Shown here in pieces: positions 21,262-32,529 of a DNA stretch of 64,000 nucleotides (positions are counted from its first letter, which is position 1; every line of letters begins with the position of its first letter). Origin of the DNA: Diplonema papillatum (Eukaryota; Euglenozoa; Diplonemea; Diplonemida; Diplonemidae); the NCBI GenBank assembly GCA_030068145.1, contig JAPJBO010000068.1:400812-464811 (forward strand), given 5' to 3'. Below the pieces are notes generated by a model. The model had not been told where the DNA came from. It did not search any database and was given only the letters and a program-made list of their open reading frames with translations. The position numbers were made by a program, and so were the translations under genes.

Positions 21262-21484
21262 CACTCATTCCACGAAAAAGTGTTCACACAAATTTTCCGT
21301 CCGAAAAGTAGCCCGTTTTGGGTCAAAATTTTATCCGACCAGATATTCGGAAAGCCCTGTCCTCAACGGATTCAAACGTGTCCTCAAAATCTCGAAACCG
21401 ACCATTTTCGGACCTGCAGATGGAAATCTTTGGCAGAAGTCCGAAAAAAGCCGAAATCTGTGACACTTTTTCGTGGAATGAGTG
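21262..21484. mobile_element. MITE with perfect 22-bp terminal inverted repeats, copy 1
   Basis: CACTCATTCCACGAAAAAGT and two more bases at the left are exactly inverted at the right end (ACTTTTTCGTGGAATGAGTG). The element is 223 bp, has no coding capacity, and is flanked by AT-rich bases (ATAT on both sides). It is the core of a 345-bp unit repeated at 21607. Confidence 0.85.
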
Positions 21485-21606
21485 ATATAGGAGATGTACC
21501 GTTGGCGATCTAGCTCGGAGCTCGCGCGCCCCCGACGGTGCCGGGGTTGGAGGTTCATTTTGGCATACAGGGGTCATTTCGGCATATGGGGGTCATATAT
21601 GCATAT

Positions 21607-21829
21607 CACTCATTCCACGAAAAAGTGTTCACACAAATTTTCCGTCCGAAAAGTAGCCCGTTTTGGGTCAAAATTTTATCCGACCAGATATTCGGAAAGC
21701 CCTGTCCTCAACGGATTCAAACGTGTCCTCAAAATCTCGAAACCGACCATTTTCGGACCTGCAGATGGAAATCTTTGGCAGAAGTCCGAAAAAAGCCGAA
21801 ATCTGTGACACTTTTTCGTGGAATGAGTG
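21607..21829. mobile_element. MITE copy 2 (tandem duplicate)
   Basis: Identical or nearly identical to 21262-21484, at a spacing of 345 bases that includes the flank GATGTACCGTTGGCGATCTA. This is a segmental tandem duplication rather than a second insertion. Confidence 0.85.
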
Positions 21830-22332
21830 ATATAGGAGATGTACCGTTGGCGATCTAGCTCGGAGCTCGCGCGCCCCCGACGGTGCCGGGGTTGGAGGTT
21901 CATTTTGGCATACAGGGGTCATTTCGGCATATGGGGGTCATATATGCATATCACTCATTCACAGATTTCGGCTTTTTTCGGACTTCTGCCGAAAGTTTCC
22001 ATCTGCAGGTCCAAAAATGGTCGGTTTCGAGATTTTGAGGACACGTTTGAATCCGTTGAGGACAGGGCTTTCCGAACATCTGGTCGGATAAAAATTTTGA
22101 CCGACCCCCCCCCCGGAAATGGAGGTCGGCACCCGAAAAAATGGGGTCCTGGAGATCGGTTTTTTTTCTTGCTGCATCCAGGAGGGGGTCAAATTTTGAT
22201 TGCTGGGCTAGCTGGCAGCTTGCCCATAATCGCGCATCCCAGAACTACTCAAACACCAAAAGATTTCCCCAAAAGACCTCAAAAATAATTTCCAGACGGC
22301 TGCTTTTCACACCGAAAAATCGCAAAAAAAGT

Positions 22333-22412
22333 TTGGACCGGGGGAATCGAACCACGGCTTACAGGGGCCCAGGAGGGTGCCGTAACCGTTAGGCTATGTT
22401 GCCAAACCTCGG
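22333..22412 (-). repeat. tRNA-like SINE head, minus strand
   Basis: On the minus strand it reads TAGCCTAACGGTTACGGCAC (A-box-like) and then GTGGTTCGATTCCCCCGG, a perfect B box at normal tRNA spacing. No good anticodon stem or paired acceptor stem could be built, so it is a tRNA-derived retroposon head rather than a working tRNA gene. Confidence 0.6.
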
Positions 22413-22611
22413 GCCAAAATTCGCTTTTAGCGCCTGCTCAGTTGGAATTCTTATCGGAAAGTGCGAGATCGTCATTAACTCGTTTTCAGTGTCCCAGGAC
22501 GGTATTTCTGCCCTCTGGGAGCTTCTTTCGCCCGGTTTGCGAAGAACTCGAAATGAGTTCAAAATTTGCACTCCGTAATGAACACAAAAAATTCTCCGCC
22601 GTTTTTTCAGC

Positions 22612-22682
22612 CCATGGTCCAGAGGTTACCACACCCACACAGGGGTTTGAGGGTCGGTGGTTCAATTCCCGCTGGAAATCGT
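22612..22682 (+). repeat. tRNA-like SINE head, plus strand
   Basis: CATGGTCCAGAGGTTACCAC (A-box-like) and GGTGGTTCAATTCCCGCTGG (B-box-like). Its tail carries GATTGCTTGCCCATAATCGC, which matches the tail of the minus-strand copy, so the two are members of one family. Confidence 0.6.
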
Positions 22683-22893
22683 TTTTTTGGGGTTTTTGAA
22701 ACAGCCCCAAAACCGACCTTTTGTCCATCTGCACGCCAGATTTTGGTCGCCACGCGAGCTGATTGCTTGCCCATAATCGCCAGGGATAGCTCTTTCCATC
22801 CCCAAAAAAATTTCCCAAAAATTCCAAAACTTTGACCCAAAACGGGCTGCTTTTCAGACGGAAAATCTGTGACACTTTTTCGTGGAATGAGTG

Positions 22894-25260
22894 AAATATG
22901 ATGTACCGTCGGCGACTTAGCTCGGAGCTTGCGCGCCCCCGACGGTGTAGGGGTTAGCGCTACTCAGAGGTGTCTGGGACCGGGTGAGGTTGCACAAGGC
23001 GCAGGAGGTTGTGCTGGGCAATTTGAACAAGGCCCGCACTCTAGACCCGTACACTTTGCCGCCGTATCGCTCGCTCGGCATGATCTCAGAAGTGTGTCGA
23101 AAAAGGCCGGCGTGGAGGGCCCGGGGTCATATAGGGGTCATACACCCCGGACTTCCACTTCGGATTCCCCTCAATGCGGGAGTGGGACCCCCTCAATGCG
23201 GAAGTGCCCAATCCCCCACTTTTTCACTCCCGCATTGACTTAGTATATGACTGCTGCAGTCCAGATCATACAGGTATCGAGTAGGGGTCATGTAGGGATA
23301 ATATGGGGATCATAATATTATAGGGGGCTGGCCGGGCACAGGCACACGAGGGACCAGCACGCCCGTGGCCGCCTTGGTGGCCTCCGCCAGCCGGCAAGGT
23401 TGACCTTCTTGTTAGCGGCCTTCAGGCGTCTCACACTTTCCATCAGGTCGTGACTGACGTTTCCGGCTCCGAAGGCGTGAGTCTGTTTCAAGAAAATACA
23501 AGACAGTGTACCCGAAGTCACCATTTCCGTGTCACGCACCCTTTTATCGAACCAGTCTTTCGATCCGCTCTTCGTCCGAGCAAATTTGGGTTTCTTGCAT
23601 CACCAGCAGCCCTCTTCCTCCTCAGTGCACACGTTGTGGGATGGCAAAGGATGTTTTCGTACTCGTGTGCACGCGAAGAAATTTGCTTTCGCTGACTGTT
23701 ACCACCAGAGAGGCTCCAGAAGTTCACAACGGAAGATGCGCTGGCGGATATGATGGCCGACCAGCCCACACGAAGAAGCCCGAAGAAAATTTGAAGAAAA
23801 AGGCTGGGATCTGTCCGGTCACTCGAATGCCCACAAACCACTGGAAGTCAGCAAAGTACCCCCATCAAACGTCTTCACAAGCGGGGCCGCGACAACCACG
23901 TGCTGTGCACCTTGAGAAACGAGCGATTCTCCGCTGTGGATTGTTCTGCAGATGGCAACCATCTGAAGGACCGGCAATGCCTGCAAAAGGAGACGTTGCC
24001 GGCCAGCGCCCTTCCGAAAGCCAAGGATGCCAGGAGTTCGTTGTATTCCTGCGTGCTGCGTGACCTGTACCGTCTGGACGCACCCATCGCAGCTGACAGC
24101 GGAGATTGTACAACGGGCACCCCGAAGGATGGCCTCGTTAACCGTTTGGCGTTCAGCTTCGCGAGTTTCCGCAGCCTCATTGCTTCTGAACACACCGTTG
24201 AGGAGTTCGTGTAGAAGTGACTGGGAGAGGGGTGCTTCTTAGGGTGGCAATGGGCTGCGACGCGGTAGATGCTTTGGCACCCGGGGCAACTCGTGATCGA
24301 GCACCCGCGGAAGGGGTGCTTTGAGATTTCGGCTGTTGCCCAGGCGATGCGACGAGGTGTCGCTAATTATGAGGATCTTCAAGGCTGCTTGTGTTGGCAG
24401 TGTAACCGTGCCAGCAAGACTCGCAAGGTCTCGGCCATGGCAAGCGCCTCCTTCTCTTCTTTATACCTGGTCTACGACCTTCGTGCTGCTCGGCGCATTT
24501 GATGTTCGAGGTGCCCTGCGTTGGCCGTGTTGTCGTGATTATCTTGTCACCATCTTTTTTGGCGGTTCTGGCTTTCTCTGCACTCTACTGCTCTGAATTC
24601 TGAAATTTTCAGTGCTTTCAGAAACTCCAGAACGGCATTGTCCACGACAGCAGAGGCGTCGGGCCCCCAGAGGACCTCCTCCAACAGCCTGCTTTTTTTT
24701 ATGCTACGTTGTGATAGGCAACTGTGATCCCGCAGCAGGTGGCCGCGTATCCCTCCAACATGTGCATTTGCCGCATCTCGAAGCAATCACCCTTTCAACG
24801 TGATCCGTGAGAGTGTTTGGTTGACTTGTCGAAGCAACGACGATACATGGCTGTCGAACACAAACTTTGTGTCTGCTACCCGTTTCAGAGCAATCGTGAA
24901 CGCCTCCGTAGTGAGAGTCAACATCTTCTAACAGTGGGACAGCAGCCTCCGCGCTGCAGCCTCCGCGCCTGACTCTCATGGAGTTCCGCTGTGACAATAT
25001 CAAGAGGACGAAGCGACCTCACGACAGCACTCGTGTTTGTACAGCCGTGCACATTCCATTCTCGCGTGCCCGCCAGTACCGATTTGCGGCAAACGAGACG
25101 TGCGCACCATGCTCCGCCGCAGTCCGTGATGAGGGATCCTGGCATCGCAGGAGCCAGCAAACCGCTTGAACGGCATAGCTAGTACTATTCCGATGCACAC
25201 TTGGAACTGCGAGTGGCTGTGCAATCGTCTGCAATGTCGGCGGTCGATGTCCCCTTTGCT
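22894..25260. other. No recognisable gene; scattered repeat pieces
   Basis: 23335-23400 contains a fragment (AGCACGCCCGTGGCCGCCTT) shared with the gene at 28.1 kb. 23838-23960 matches 50985-51085 (GACCACGTGCTGTGCACCTC-like). Open frames up to 185 codons (23506-24063) show no domain and are probably chance or decayed coding sequence. Confidence 0.45.
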
Positions 25261-25289
25261 TTCACGTACGTGTTCCTTGATTTCGTTTT

Positions 25290-25465
25290 TTTTTGTAGGA
25301 AATGCTTGAGGAGACTGCCAGTTGCGATAGATCAAAGGAGGTAAATGTGCTGTAGCCCACACGAAACACAGGTAAATCTGGGTTTAGTGGGTCACGTGTA
25401 AACCGGGCAGACACAGTCGTCTTCCCCCATCTGGTCCCCGAACGACGAGCACCGCTCTTGCACCC
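25290..25465 (+). repeat. Dispersed repeat B with flanking module
   Basis: GTAGGAAATGCTTGAGGAGA, then CTGCCAGTTGCGATAGATCA, recurs at about 31456, 38617 and 41330, and on the minus strand at about 32180-32225. It is followed by GGGTCACGTGTAAACCGGGC, which recurs at 32913 directly before SINE-like copy c. Confidence 0.65.
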
Positions 25466-26800
25466 GAGATTAGCCTTCGATGATTGGAAGCCGCATCGGA
25501 AACAGTGGGTCAACCTATCCCGGAATTCTGATTTCGTGCACCCGGTTGAAAGGAGTCACACTTCGGAGTCCACGTTCACTTATGTCGGGAGTTGTAGAGT
25601 ACGGGAGGAACCGGAAATCTCCGGAAAGATGGTACCCGCATTCCAACTCGTCTCGGGAAAGGTCAGTCGACGACCGTAGGCAGCCCTGGGGCTGCGAAGG
25701 CGTGACCACCCCATAAGGAGGACTCTCTATCTTGCGTATCTCTCTGTCCCAGTCGTCATAGCAACTTTATCCTCGGCCAAGCATCATCCTGCAACCCTGC
25801 TTTCAGGATGGCCATCGTGCCTCACATTTTGGTTATCAACCTTACTCCTCGCTCGAATAGCCGTCTTCGACCGTAAGCAGTTACGCACTCATTGGTGAGT
25901 GGTAGACGCTCGGCTGGAAAGAATACCTTGTATCCGGACGGTATCTGCCCCTGGTCCTGGTGGTTAGGGTTGGCATGCAATGAGCCTGTGGCGATAATCT
26001 GCATCTGCTCTCTTTCGTGACTATCTCTTCGTGCCCTCTCTTCGTCACTGGCACTTTATCTTGCACCTCTGCCCGCCACGGAGCGCACGTTTCTGTCTTC
26101 GATGATGGCGAGTCCTTACGCCGCCTCGTTGCCAGCAGCCGTCCTAGTGTCGTCCTTCTGTCGCCTTCTGCGGCGTTCTCGAGGCGCCGGCATCCGCGGC
26201 TTCCCTTGTGGCGCTTTGGGCCGATGGTCGCAGCTTGAGTCTCGACTTCGGTGTCATTTCGGGCGTCCCCGGGGGCGAAGGTCCGCGCTTCCGTCTCTTC
26301 GCCGCCGACTCCGCACATCGGCATATCGTGCTGCAGGCATCCGTGGTGGTGGTCTGGGCACGCCTACCTCCACGCACTGGGTCTCCGCCGCCCACTAAAT
26401 TTACCCTCTTCTGCCCTTCTTGCCGGAGGTGCCGTCTTCGAAGGCGTCCCACCAGCACGTCCGATCCTTTCCTCCCCATACGTGGAAAATACGTCCATCC
26501 CCCAGACCTCATCATTGAAGGCGTGCCTGCTCGTCCCAGCTGCGACTCGAGCACGAGCATCGTCTCTCTACCCGCACGACCTCTGGTGGAACGGTTCCTG
26601 CTCTCCTTGCCGCGGATCCTGTCGCTACCTGTGTCAAACCGTGTCAACCTGTACCTCCCAGTCTGTCCTTCCTTCTCAGCCTCTATCTTCGTCTTCGGGG
26701 CATAGCCAAACACAGGACTGCTTTGCGCAAGGTAGGGCCATAATAGCGTAGCCCCGTCCCCGCCTTCGCCAAGGCCGGCTGCAGGGAAAGTGGTCGCCAC
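25466..26800. other. No gene recognised
   Basis: Long open frames on both strands (for example 26144-26884 minus and 26208-26751 plus) overlap each other and show no domain. The GC-rich composition is enough to explain them. Confidence 0.45.
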
Positions 26801-26809
26801 AAAGGAAAT

Positions 26810-26872
26810 ACCCCGAAACTCCCCGAAATTCCCCGAAACTCCCCGAAATTCCCCGATACTCCCCGATATTTT
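26810..26872. repeat. Short tandem CCCCGAAACTC/CCCCGAAATTC repeat
   Basis: About six 10-bp units alternating AAACTCCCCG, AAATTCCCCG and ATACTCCCCG. Confidence 0.85.
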
Positions 26873-26919
26873 CGTCTGGACCAAGTGGATTCAACAAAAA
26901 AGACCCACTTTCGCATTTT

Positions 26920-27090
26920 GAAAGTATGCTGCAGGGAATAGTTGACTAGACCTCTTGAGTTTGTGCTAACCGCGAATTGGGGGGTCGGGAGAACCTACAA
27001 AGCCAAAAGCAGGACCGACCCCCCCGTTCGTGAGAAAAAGCGAAGAATAAAAACACCTTCTTTTTTCCATCTATCTTTGTCAAGAGCTGC
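26920..27090 (+). repeat. Dispersed repeat K, copy 1
   Basis: GAATAGTTGACTAGACCTCT, TTGAGTTTGTGCTA, CAAAGCCAAAAGCAGGACCG and GTTCGTGAGAAAAAGCGA match 48218-48375. Confidence 0.7.
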
Positions 27091-27544
27091 AACGCAACTA
27101 TTCTTTTTTGAAGTTCCTCTCCCACCTCGTGCCTATCATCACTGGCCCCTGAAGCCGGTTTCGAGACCTGATCCAACCCCATCAACACCCCGCCCATCAA
27201 CCTGTATACGCCGAAGCTCCCAAAGCGAATCGTGTCGAATGGCTGTCCGGAGCTCCTCGGCATCTCTCGACGTGATCTTCTCTTTTAAAACCTCGTACTC
27301 GATGGAACACGTAGTCAGTGACATAGTAGACATGCGCGTTTGTATCAGGAACGAGTGCTTGATCAATGTACGTCTTCTTCGGCTGCATTCGGATCACAAA
27401 TTTGGTCGCTGATCGTCCTTTTCTACGGTTAGCACCTTCTCTCGCATTTCGTAGTGAGCATCATCATTGTCAGTTTGGCAGACTTTTCTACCGTCTGACA
27501 GTTGATCATGCCCATGGGAAGGAATGCACACTCGCAATCTGATG

Positions 27545-27870
27545 TCGATGGCGCTAGCCCTTGACCCTGCGAGCACCAGCGGAACACTGACGCCGAAGGC
27601 AGGCGGAGCCAGCCGGCCAGCGAGGGAAGTCAGCACACCAGTGGCCGCCTTGGAAGCCAACAGAGTCCGCACTGCTGTGGAAGCTCGCCGCCTTCGGTCG
27701 CATCGGCGCCTCTGCACCCCGCCGCCGACGACGACAACAGCGATGAGGTTCCACGCAGAAACCCTGCCCCAAAGCCGCCGCCCGGCATCGCCGCCGTCGG
27801 AAACGTCGGGTGCAAAACGGTTGCACAGCACAACGACACACGAGACATATGTAAAAACACCAACAACTTA
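27545..27870 (+). pseudogene. Upstream partial copy of the 28-kb gene
   Basis: 27555-27665 repeats 28050-28150 almost base for base (CGGAACACTGACGCCGAAGG and beyond), and 27690-27815 resembles 28210-28365. The segment missing between them makes it a shortened, out-of-frame copy placed upstream of the gene. Confidence 0.7.
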
Positions 27871-28014
27871 GCATACAACGCATTTGTTACACACGACCAC
27901 CACCTACGAGGCACTTTGACAGCACATCCAACAACACACCTACATGTAACTTAGCACGTGAAGCATCCCACAACAGGCATTAAGGAAGGCGCCCCATGCC
28001 CATGGGACAAGGGA

Positions 28015-28805
28015 ATGCACCACTCGCACTCTGATGTCGATGGCGATGCCTTCGACCCTGCGAGCACGAGCGGAACACTGACGCCGAAGGCAGGCGGAGC
28101 CAGCCGGCCAGCGAGGGAAGTCAGCACGCCCGTGGCCGCCTTGGAGGCCAACAGGGGCATCTCGCGCGAGCTGAGCCGAGGGTCCGCACCCGACGGGCTC
28201 CTCTTCCACAGCTCGCCGCCTTCGGTCGCCTCGGCGCCGCTGCAAACCCCCGCCGCCGCCGACGACAGCATCGACGGGCTCCACGCGGGCACCCTGCCCC
28301 AACGGGCAGCCGCCGGCGCCAGCCGCCGCCCAGCATCGCCACCGTCGGCAACGTCGGGTGCGAACGGGCGCCCGCCAAGCCACCCTCAATCTCAACCCCC
28401 AAAACCCGCGTTGCGGGCAGAATCGCACGCCCATCTGTCCGGTGAGGGTAGACCAACCCAGCCCAACGAACCGGATTCCGCCGACGACTCCTCCGCGGTC
28501 TGGCCGGTCAGTGCCAGCACTGGGGGTGGGGTGAGGCGGGGTGGAGGGGGGACGCCTGAACAGGGTGCGCCAGGGGCTTCGAAGCTCGGCGGGGCCGGGA
28601 ACGCAAGGATGAGCGAAGGCGAAGGGCTGGGGACGGGCGGCGCCTGCGCAGGGCTGGCAGACGCCCTCAGCGAGACCCCGCCGCCGAGCGCGCGAAATCA
28701 CTCCGGTCACACAGGCCCCGCGGCGGTTGGCCGCAGCCAGTCCCACCGCGGAGACGCGCAGCCGCCGCCACCCCCCAGTCATCTGCACGCGGGACCTCGT
28801 AACAT
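28015..28805 (+). CDS. Pro/Ser/Gly-rich exon of a WW-like gene
   Basis: It is open from an ATG at 28015 (the frame is open from 27958) to a GTATGC donor at 28806, which it reaches in phase 2. The sequence is low-complexity (Ala, Pro, Ser and Gly with scattered charges), with no domain seen in this part. The start is uncertain: 28015 gives MHHSHSDVDGDAF, and an upstream exon is possible. It is joined in frame to 29056-29676. Confidence 0.45.
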
Positions 28806-29055
28806 GTATGCACGTGGGGGGCCCAGGGCCACATTCATTGCGAATGTGTTCGTTGTGTCGGTCGCAGGAGTCTTTTTTGGCTAGCCAAAGAGAGTAAAAG
28901 AGCGAAGGAGTACGTACAGTAGTGAGTAGAGAAGAGAACGAGTGTAACAAAATGGAGGAAGCACAGACTCCCAGACCAGCGGAGGCCACCTCAAAAAGAT
29001 TTCTTATCTTTTCCTTACCCCTCAAAACCAGCACCAATAACAACCACCCCCCCAG
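28806..29055 (+). mobile_element. 250-bp introner-like intron
   Basis: GTATGCACGTGGGGGGCCCA at the donor and CACCCCCCCCAG at the acceptor; removing it joins two frames in phase. Its 5' end matches 16161-16205 and resembles 38153-38200. Its last 140 bases (from TACAGTAGTGAGTAGAGAAG through CCCTCAAAACCAGCACCAAT) match the last 140 bases of the intron ending at 60225 in an unrelated gene. The exon bases CCCAGTC(A/G)TCTGCACGCG lie on both sides of it, like a target duplication. Confidence 0.6.
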
Positions 29056-29676
29056 TCGTCTGCACGCGTCGGCGGCTGCCGACGGACCGAAAAACAGCGG
29101 GCGAAACAGCAGCAGCAGCAGCGTGGAACGGAAGCTTGCCCAGGAGCAGCACGCTGATCCCAGGCGCCCGGGTCTCATCAGCGGTGGTTCCCCTGAAATC
29201 CCGGCCGCTGGGGGCCTCTGGGGGGACGTGGATGCCTTCAGGGGGCTAAGGCGGGCCCCCAGTGCCAGCAGCAGTGGAGGAACGTCCACTTTGCGGCCGG
29301 TGGTTGACTTCGGCGGGGCTTCCGCCGGGGCCGGGGATCATGCGAAGAGGGACAGGTGGCTGGCGCAGCTGGCGGCCGCGCGCGAGGCTTCGTGCGACCT
29401 GCGGGACAGGCAGCGAGGGCTGCGCCTCAGCACGCGGGACCTCGTCCGCCGGAAGGCGAACCACCAAGTCGCCCTCGCGGCGCAGGCCTGCGTCGTCGGC
29501 GGGCAGTTGGCCGACGCCCGCGACGCAGCAGCTGCCACCCAAAGAGACTTGGCCGCCATCCAGCAAGCCTTCGCATCCAAACCGCTTCCGCTGAGCCCAA
29601 GCACGTGGGCGTCGCTTGTCGACAGCGAGTCGAAGACGCGGTACTTCTTCAACACCGTCGCAAACAGTGAAGACCC
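29056..29676 (+). CDS. Exon with coiled-coil-like segment and first half of a WW domain
   Basis: Starts at the AG of 29054-29055. After Ser/Gly-rich sequence (four tandem Ser codons near 29110) comes a charged, Ala/Arg/Gln-rich helical stretch (REASCDLRDRQRGLRLSTRD, LVRRKANHQVALAAQACVV) of about 70 residues. The exon ends STWASLVDSESKTRYFFNTV ANSEDP, which looks like a WW domain up to its Tyr-Phe-Phe-Asn strand. It stops in phase 2 before GTGAGT, so the second Trp would come from a later exon that I could not find. Confidence 0.5.
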
Positions 29677-30029
29677 GTGAGTCGTGCTGGCGCTGTTTCT
29701 CCTGCCGGTTCTCTTCTGTCACGACGTCACAATGCACGTCACAACACACCCAGTAGCGGTAACGGTACCAGGTAGGGTTTGCATCCTCGCCTGCAACACG
29801 CACAACGAGACTCTACCGCTAACCAGCAAGCCTTGGTGCTTGTCTTGTCATTCTTCCCCTGGATTTCAAGAGGTCACAGTGCGTTCCAGAGCACCAGCAA
29901 CTTTACTAGGTGTACGTTGTCGCCTGCCACCTAAAATGCCTCATACAATGAGACTTGGAGGTTATCGCTCGCGCAGCGGCCGTGCGCGAGGCTGCGTGCA
30001 ACCTGCGTATAAGTCAATCTTTGAGTGCG

Positions 30030-30360
30030 TGAGCCCCTCCGAAGAAAGGTCCATCACACTGTTGCGTGCGACCTGCGGGAAAGGAAGCGAGGGCTGCGCC
30101 TCAGCACGCGGGACCTCGTCCGCCGGAAGGCGAACCACCAAGCCGCCCTCGCGGCGCAGGCCTGCGTCGTCGGTGGGCAGTTGGCCGACACCCGCGACGC
30201 AGCAGCTGCCATCCAAAGAGACTTGGCCGCCATCCAGCAAGCCTTCGCGTCGAAACCGGCTGCCGCTGAGCCCAAGCACGGGCGTCGCTGCTTGTCGACA
30301 GTGTCGAGTCGAAGAGGCGGTACTTCTACAACAACACCACCTAACAGCACAGGCGGTGGG
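30030..30360 (+). pseudogene. Downstream copy of the WW-like exon
   Basis: 30065-30345 copies 29390-29665 (LRLSTRDLVRRKANHQAALA and beyond) at high identity but with indels near the WW part that break the frame, and it ends without a donor. It lies about 650 bases downstream of the intact exon, in its intron. Confidence 0.75.
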
Positions 30361-30824
30361 GCACTTCCGTAAGGAATTGGCAGCTAGCTTCTGGCCTCAT
30401 CCCACTCGGTCTTGACTTGGGATAGAGTGTGCCTGTTGACCATGTCAATGGGCCAACCAGGCGAGATCACATTGGGGGCAAGGGAGGGCGGAAGAAAGAT
30501 TCAGTCTCAGAAGACCCACCTCAACCCACCCGAATTCTCCTGTTGTAGGCTCGGGTGGTGTGCTCATACTGCCATGTGCTTTGCTCCAGTTCCTACCGTG
30601 TACTAAAGTATTCCTTGGGAACGTTAGTTCCGTGAGAGCCAGGTTCAACATCTTCCCAAAAGATGTTGAACCTGTTGTGAAGGAACTTCTCTTTGGGTGT
30701 AAGATCTTCCCCGCGGGTGGACGCGGAGGAAGAGGGTTCTTCTCGTATCCCACGAGAAAATTGAAAAGGAACTAGCCCAACACACCCCTAGCCCCATTTG
30801 TTTCCCGTACGATGCTCCCAGTTG

Positions 30825-30865
<41 letters not shown>

Positions 30866-30960
30866 ACTTGACTCGCTATAGAGCGAGCAGTTGTCCCGCC
30901 TGTACTGTTCTCAACTGGCCGTCAAGGGGGACCGTGTGTGCCAGAGCACCAGCAGCTCTA
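30361..30960. repeat. Hairpin and poly(A) tract; no gene
   Basis: 30639-30672 forms an inverted repeat (AGGTTCAACATCTT, then AAGATGTTGAACCT). 30825-30862 is a run of 38 A. The A run next to a defined unit is consistent with a retroposon 3' end, but no source element is recognised. Confidence 0.6.
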
Positions 30961-30964
30961 CCGG

Positions 30965-31195
30965 ATTTACAGCTGCCAATACTACGAGCTCACGCGTCAT
31001 CGTCCACTCAAAGCGACTTAGCTCCTGGCAGTCGGGCCGTCGTGTAGTGGGCCAATCGCCCACAAAGCACCGAAGATCGAAACCGAACCACGCCCGGGCT
31101 GGAGACCTTCCTGCAAAAGAATGCCAACCCGGTGGTCCTCAGCAACTGCCAGCCGTGGGAGGCGTGGTTCACCTGTCGCTTCCTCAACGAAATCG
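30965..31195 (+). repeat. Duplicated segment P, copy 1
   Basis: CAATACTACGAGCTCACGCG through ACTGCCAGCCGTGGGA matches 46290-46475 at about 97%. One frame reads like protein in both copies (LETFLQKNAN, VVLSNCQPWE and WFTC), so this may be a fragment of an old coding exon. No family recognised. Confidence 0.65.
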
Positions 31196-31455
31196 CGTTT
31201 CTTACGAGGTATTACCGTACGCTCGCGTGTATCCATACGAATCGTGCTCTAACCTTCCCGATGTTTGTACCTTCCCGAAAGACCTGCCGCGATACCTCAC
31301 GTTCGCGGGACAGTGTTTACCTCCTTGTTCACGGTGTATCGAGCTTTCTCCTCTTGTGCTTGAAAATGGGATCGGCGCCAGAATGCTTGGATGAGAAGAA
31401 GTGCTCAGGGTCGACATGTTCTCATACGCGATTTTCTTTGTATAAGCACGCTTTG

Positions 31456-32060
31456 TAGGAAATACTTGAGGAGGCTGCCAGTTGCGAAAGATCAAAGGAG
31501 GTTGTGCTGTAGCATGTGCTGCAGCATGTGCTGTAGCCCAGGAAAATCTGGGTTTAGTGGCGGGTTCGAGGCAAGCACAAGGCAGCCCCTCGAGAATTCG
31601 CATAACGGACAATGAAGAACCCTCCTCCCGAGGCTCTACGATCAAACCGGAGACTTTAAAAATGGCGACCTTCTCATCCACAAATAGCGCTAGGATAGAT
31701 CGAAAGGATCTGAAGGGCTGGAGTGCACGGGCAGCGTACGGGAACAAGGACAAAGGTTTCACAGAGTTGCTGTTATCTTTTTTTACATAAGCGCCAGCTT
31801 GGAAGGAAATGCTCGACGATGCTGCCAGACAAAGAACCGAAGGCTGTAGCTACCGAACCACGTGTTGAACGGACGTGGGGTCATGCGGGTCTACCCCTAC
31901 ACGACAAATCACACAAACACAACAGGTCAAAGTCCTGAGTGAGGAAACAACACACGGTGGTGTAAGCGAAGAACAACTCAAATTGTGTTTGTATTGTATT
32001 TGCCCCTCTACCGGTACCTCTATATTTCCTCCCTTCCATTCGCATTCGGAGTCAACGTCC
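31456..32060 (+). repeat. Repeats B and G side by side
   Basis: 31456-31500 is a copy of repeat B, with a local GTGCTG(T/C)AGCAT triplication at 31504-31540. 31777-32060 is the longest copy of repeat G, ending near GCATTCGGAGTCAACGTCCA. It also contains ACAAATAGCGCTAGGAT (31679), which resembles 38771. Confidence 0.65.
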
Positions 32061-32179
32061 AGGTGACGGAGTGACACTTCACTGCGCCACGGTCTGGCAG
32101 GTCTCAGGTGCCGACCACTCATTGTCGGTCCCGAGTGTCAGGTCAATCTGTGTGTGGGCTACAGCGCATTGTGTGAGTA

Positions 32180-32525
32180 CCCCCCTTTGATCTATCGCAA
32201 CTGGCAGTCTCCTCAAGCATTTCCTTGCCCGTACAAAAGTACGTGCGCTCGGCTAAAGACCGGCGCGGGGCGAGACTGGAGGCAGCAGTTAAAGTTCGGG
32301 GAACAGTAAAGTTCGGGCAAAGCTAAGTTCGGGCGATGCAAAGTTCTGGTGAAGCTCAGTTCGGACGACGCTAAGTTCGAGTGATGCTAAGTTCTGGCGC
32401 TGGTACTAAGAAAAGTTCAGGCACGAAGCGAAGTTCGGCCAGGGTGGTAAAGTCTGGGTGAAGCTAACGTCGGTGCTCGGGGGACACCCCCCGACCCACC
32501 GAGCACGGGTAAAGTTTGGCGCTCG
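32180..32525 (-). repeat. Inverted copy of repeat B and AAGTTCGGGC tandem repeat
   Basis: 32180-32225 is repeat B on the minus strand. 32250-32290 (CGGCGCGGGGCGAGACTGGA) and the following irregular units of AAAGTTCGGGC/AAGTTCTGGTGAAGCT to about 32480 are the reverse complement of 43130-43555. They form one module found twice in opposite orientation. Confidence 0.75.

Positions 32526-32529
<4 letters not shown>

Larger units (their letters stand above)
21952..22893. mobile_element. 942-bp composite element with the same MITE ends
   Basis: It starts with CACTCATTC, continues with the MITE interior in inverted order, and ends at the full ACACTTTTTCGTGGAATGAGTG. Between the ends lie two tRNA-like modules in opposite orientations. 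It looks like a MITE that captured other short elements. Confidence 0.65.

Noticed and set aside
22333..22682. Functional tRNA genes
   Set aside because: A and B boxes are present, but acceptor and anticodon stems do not pair; the shared tail shows they are SINE heads.
23506..24214. A conserved gene (open frames of 105 to 185 codons)
   Set aside because: No domain, no consistent frame against its partial copy at 50.98 kb, and no clear splice structure.
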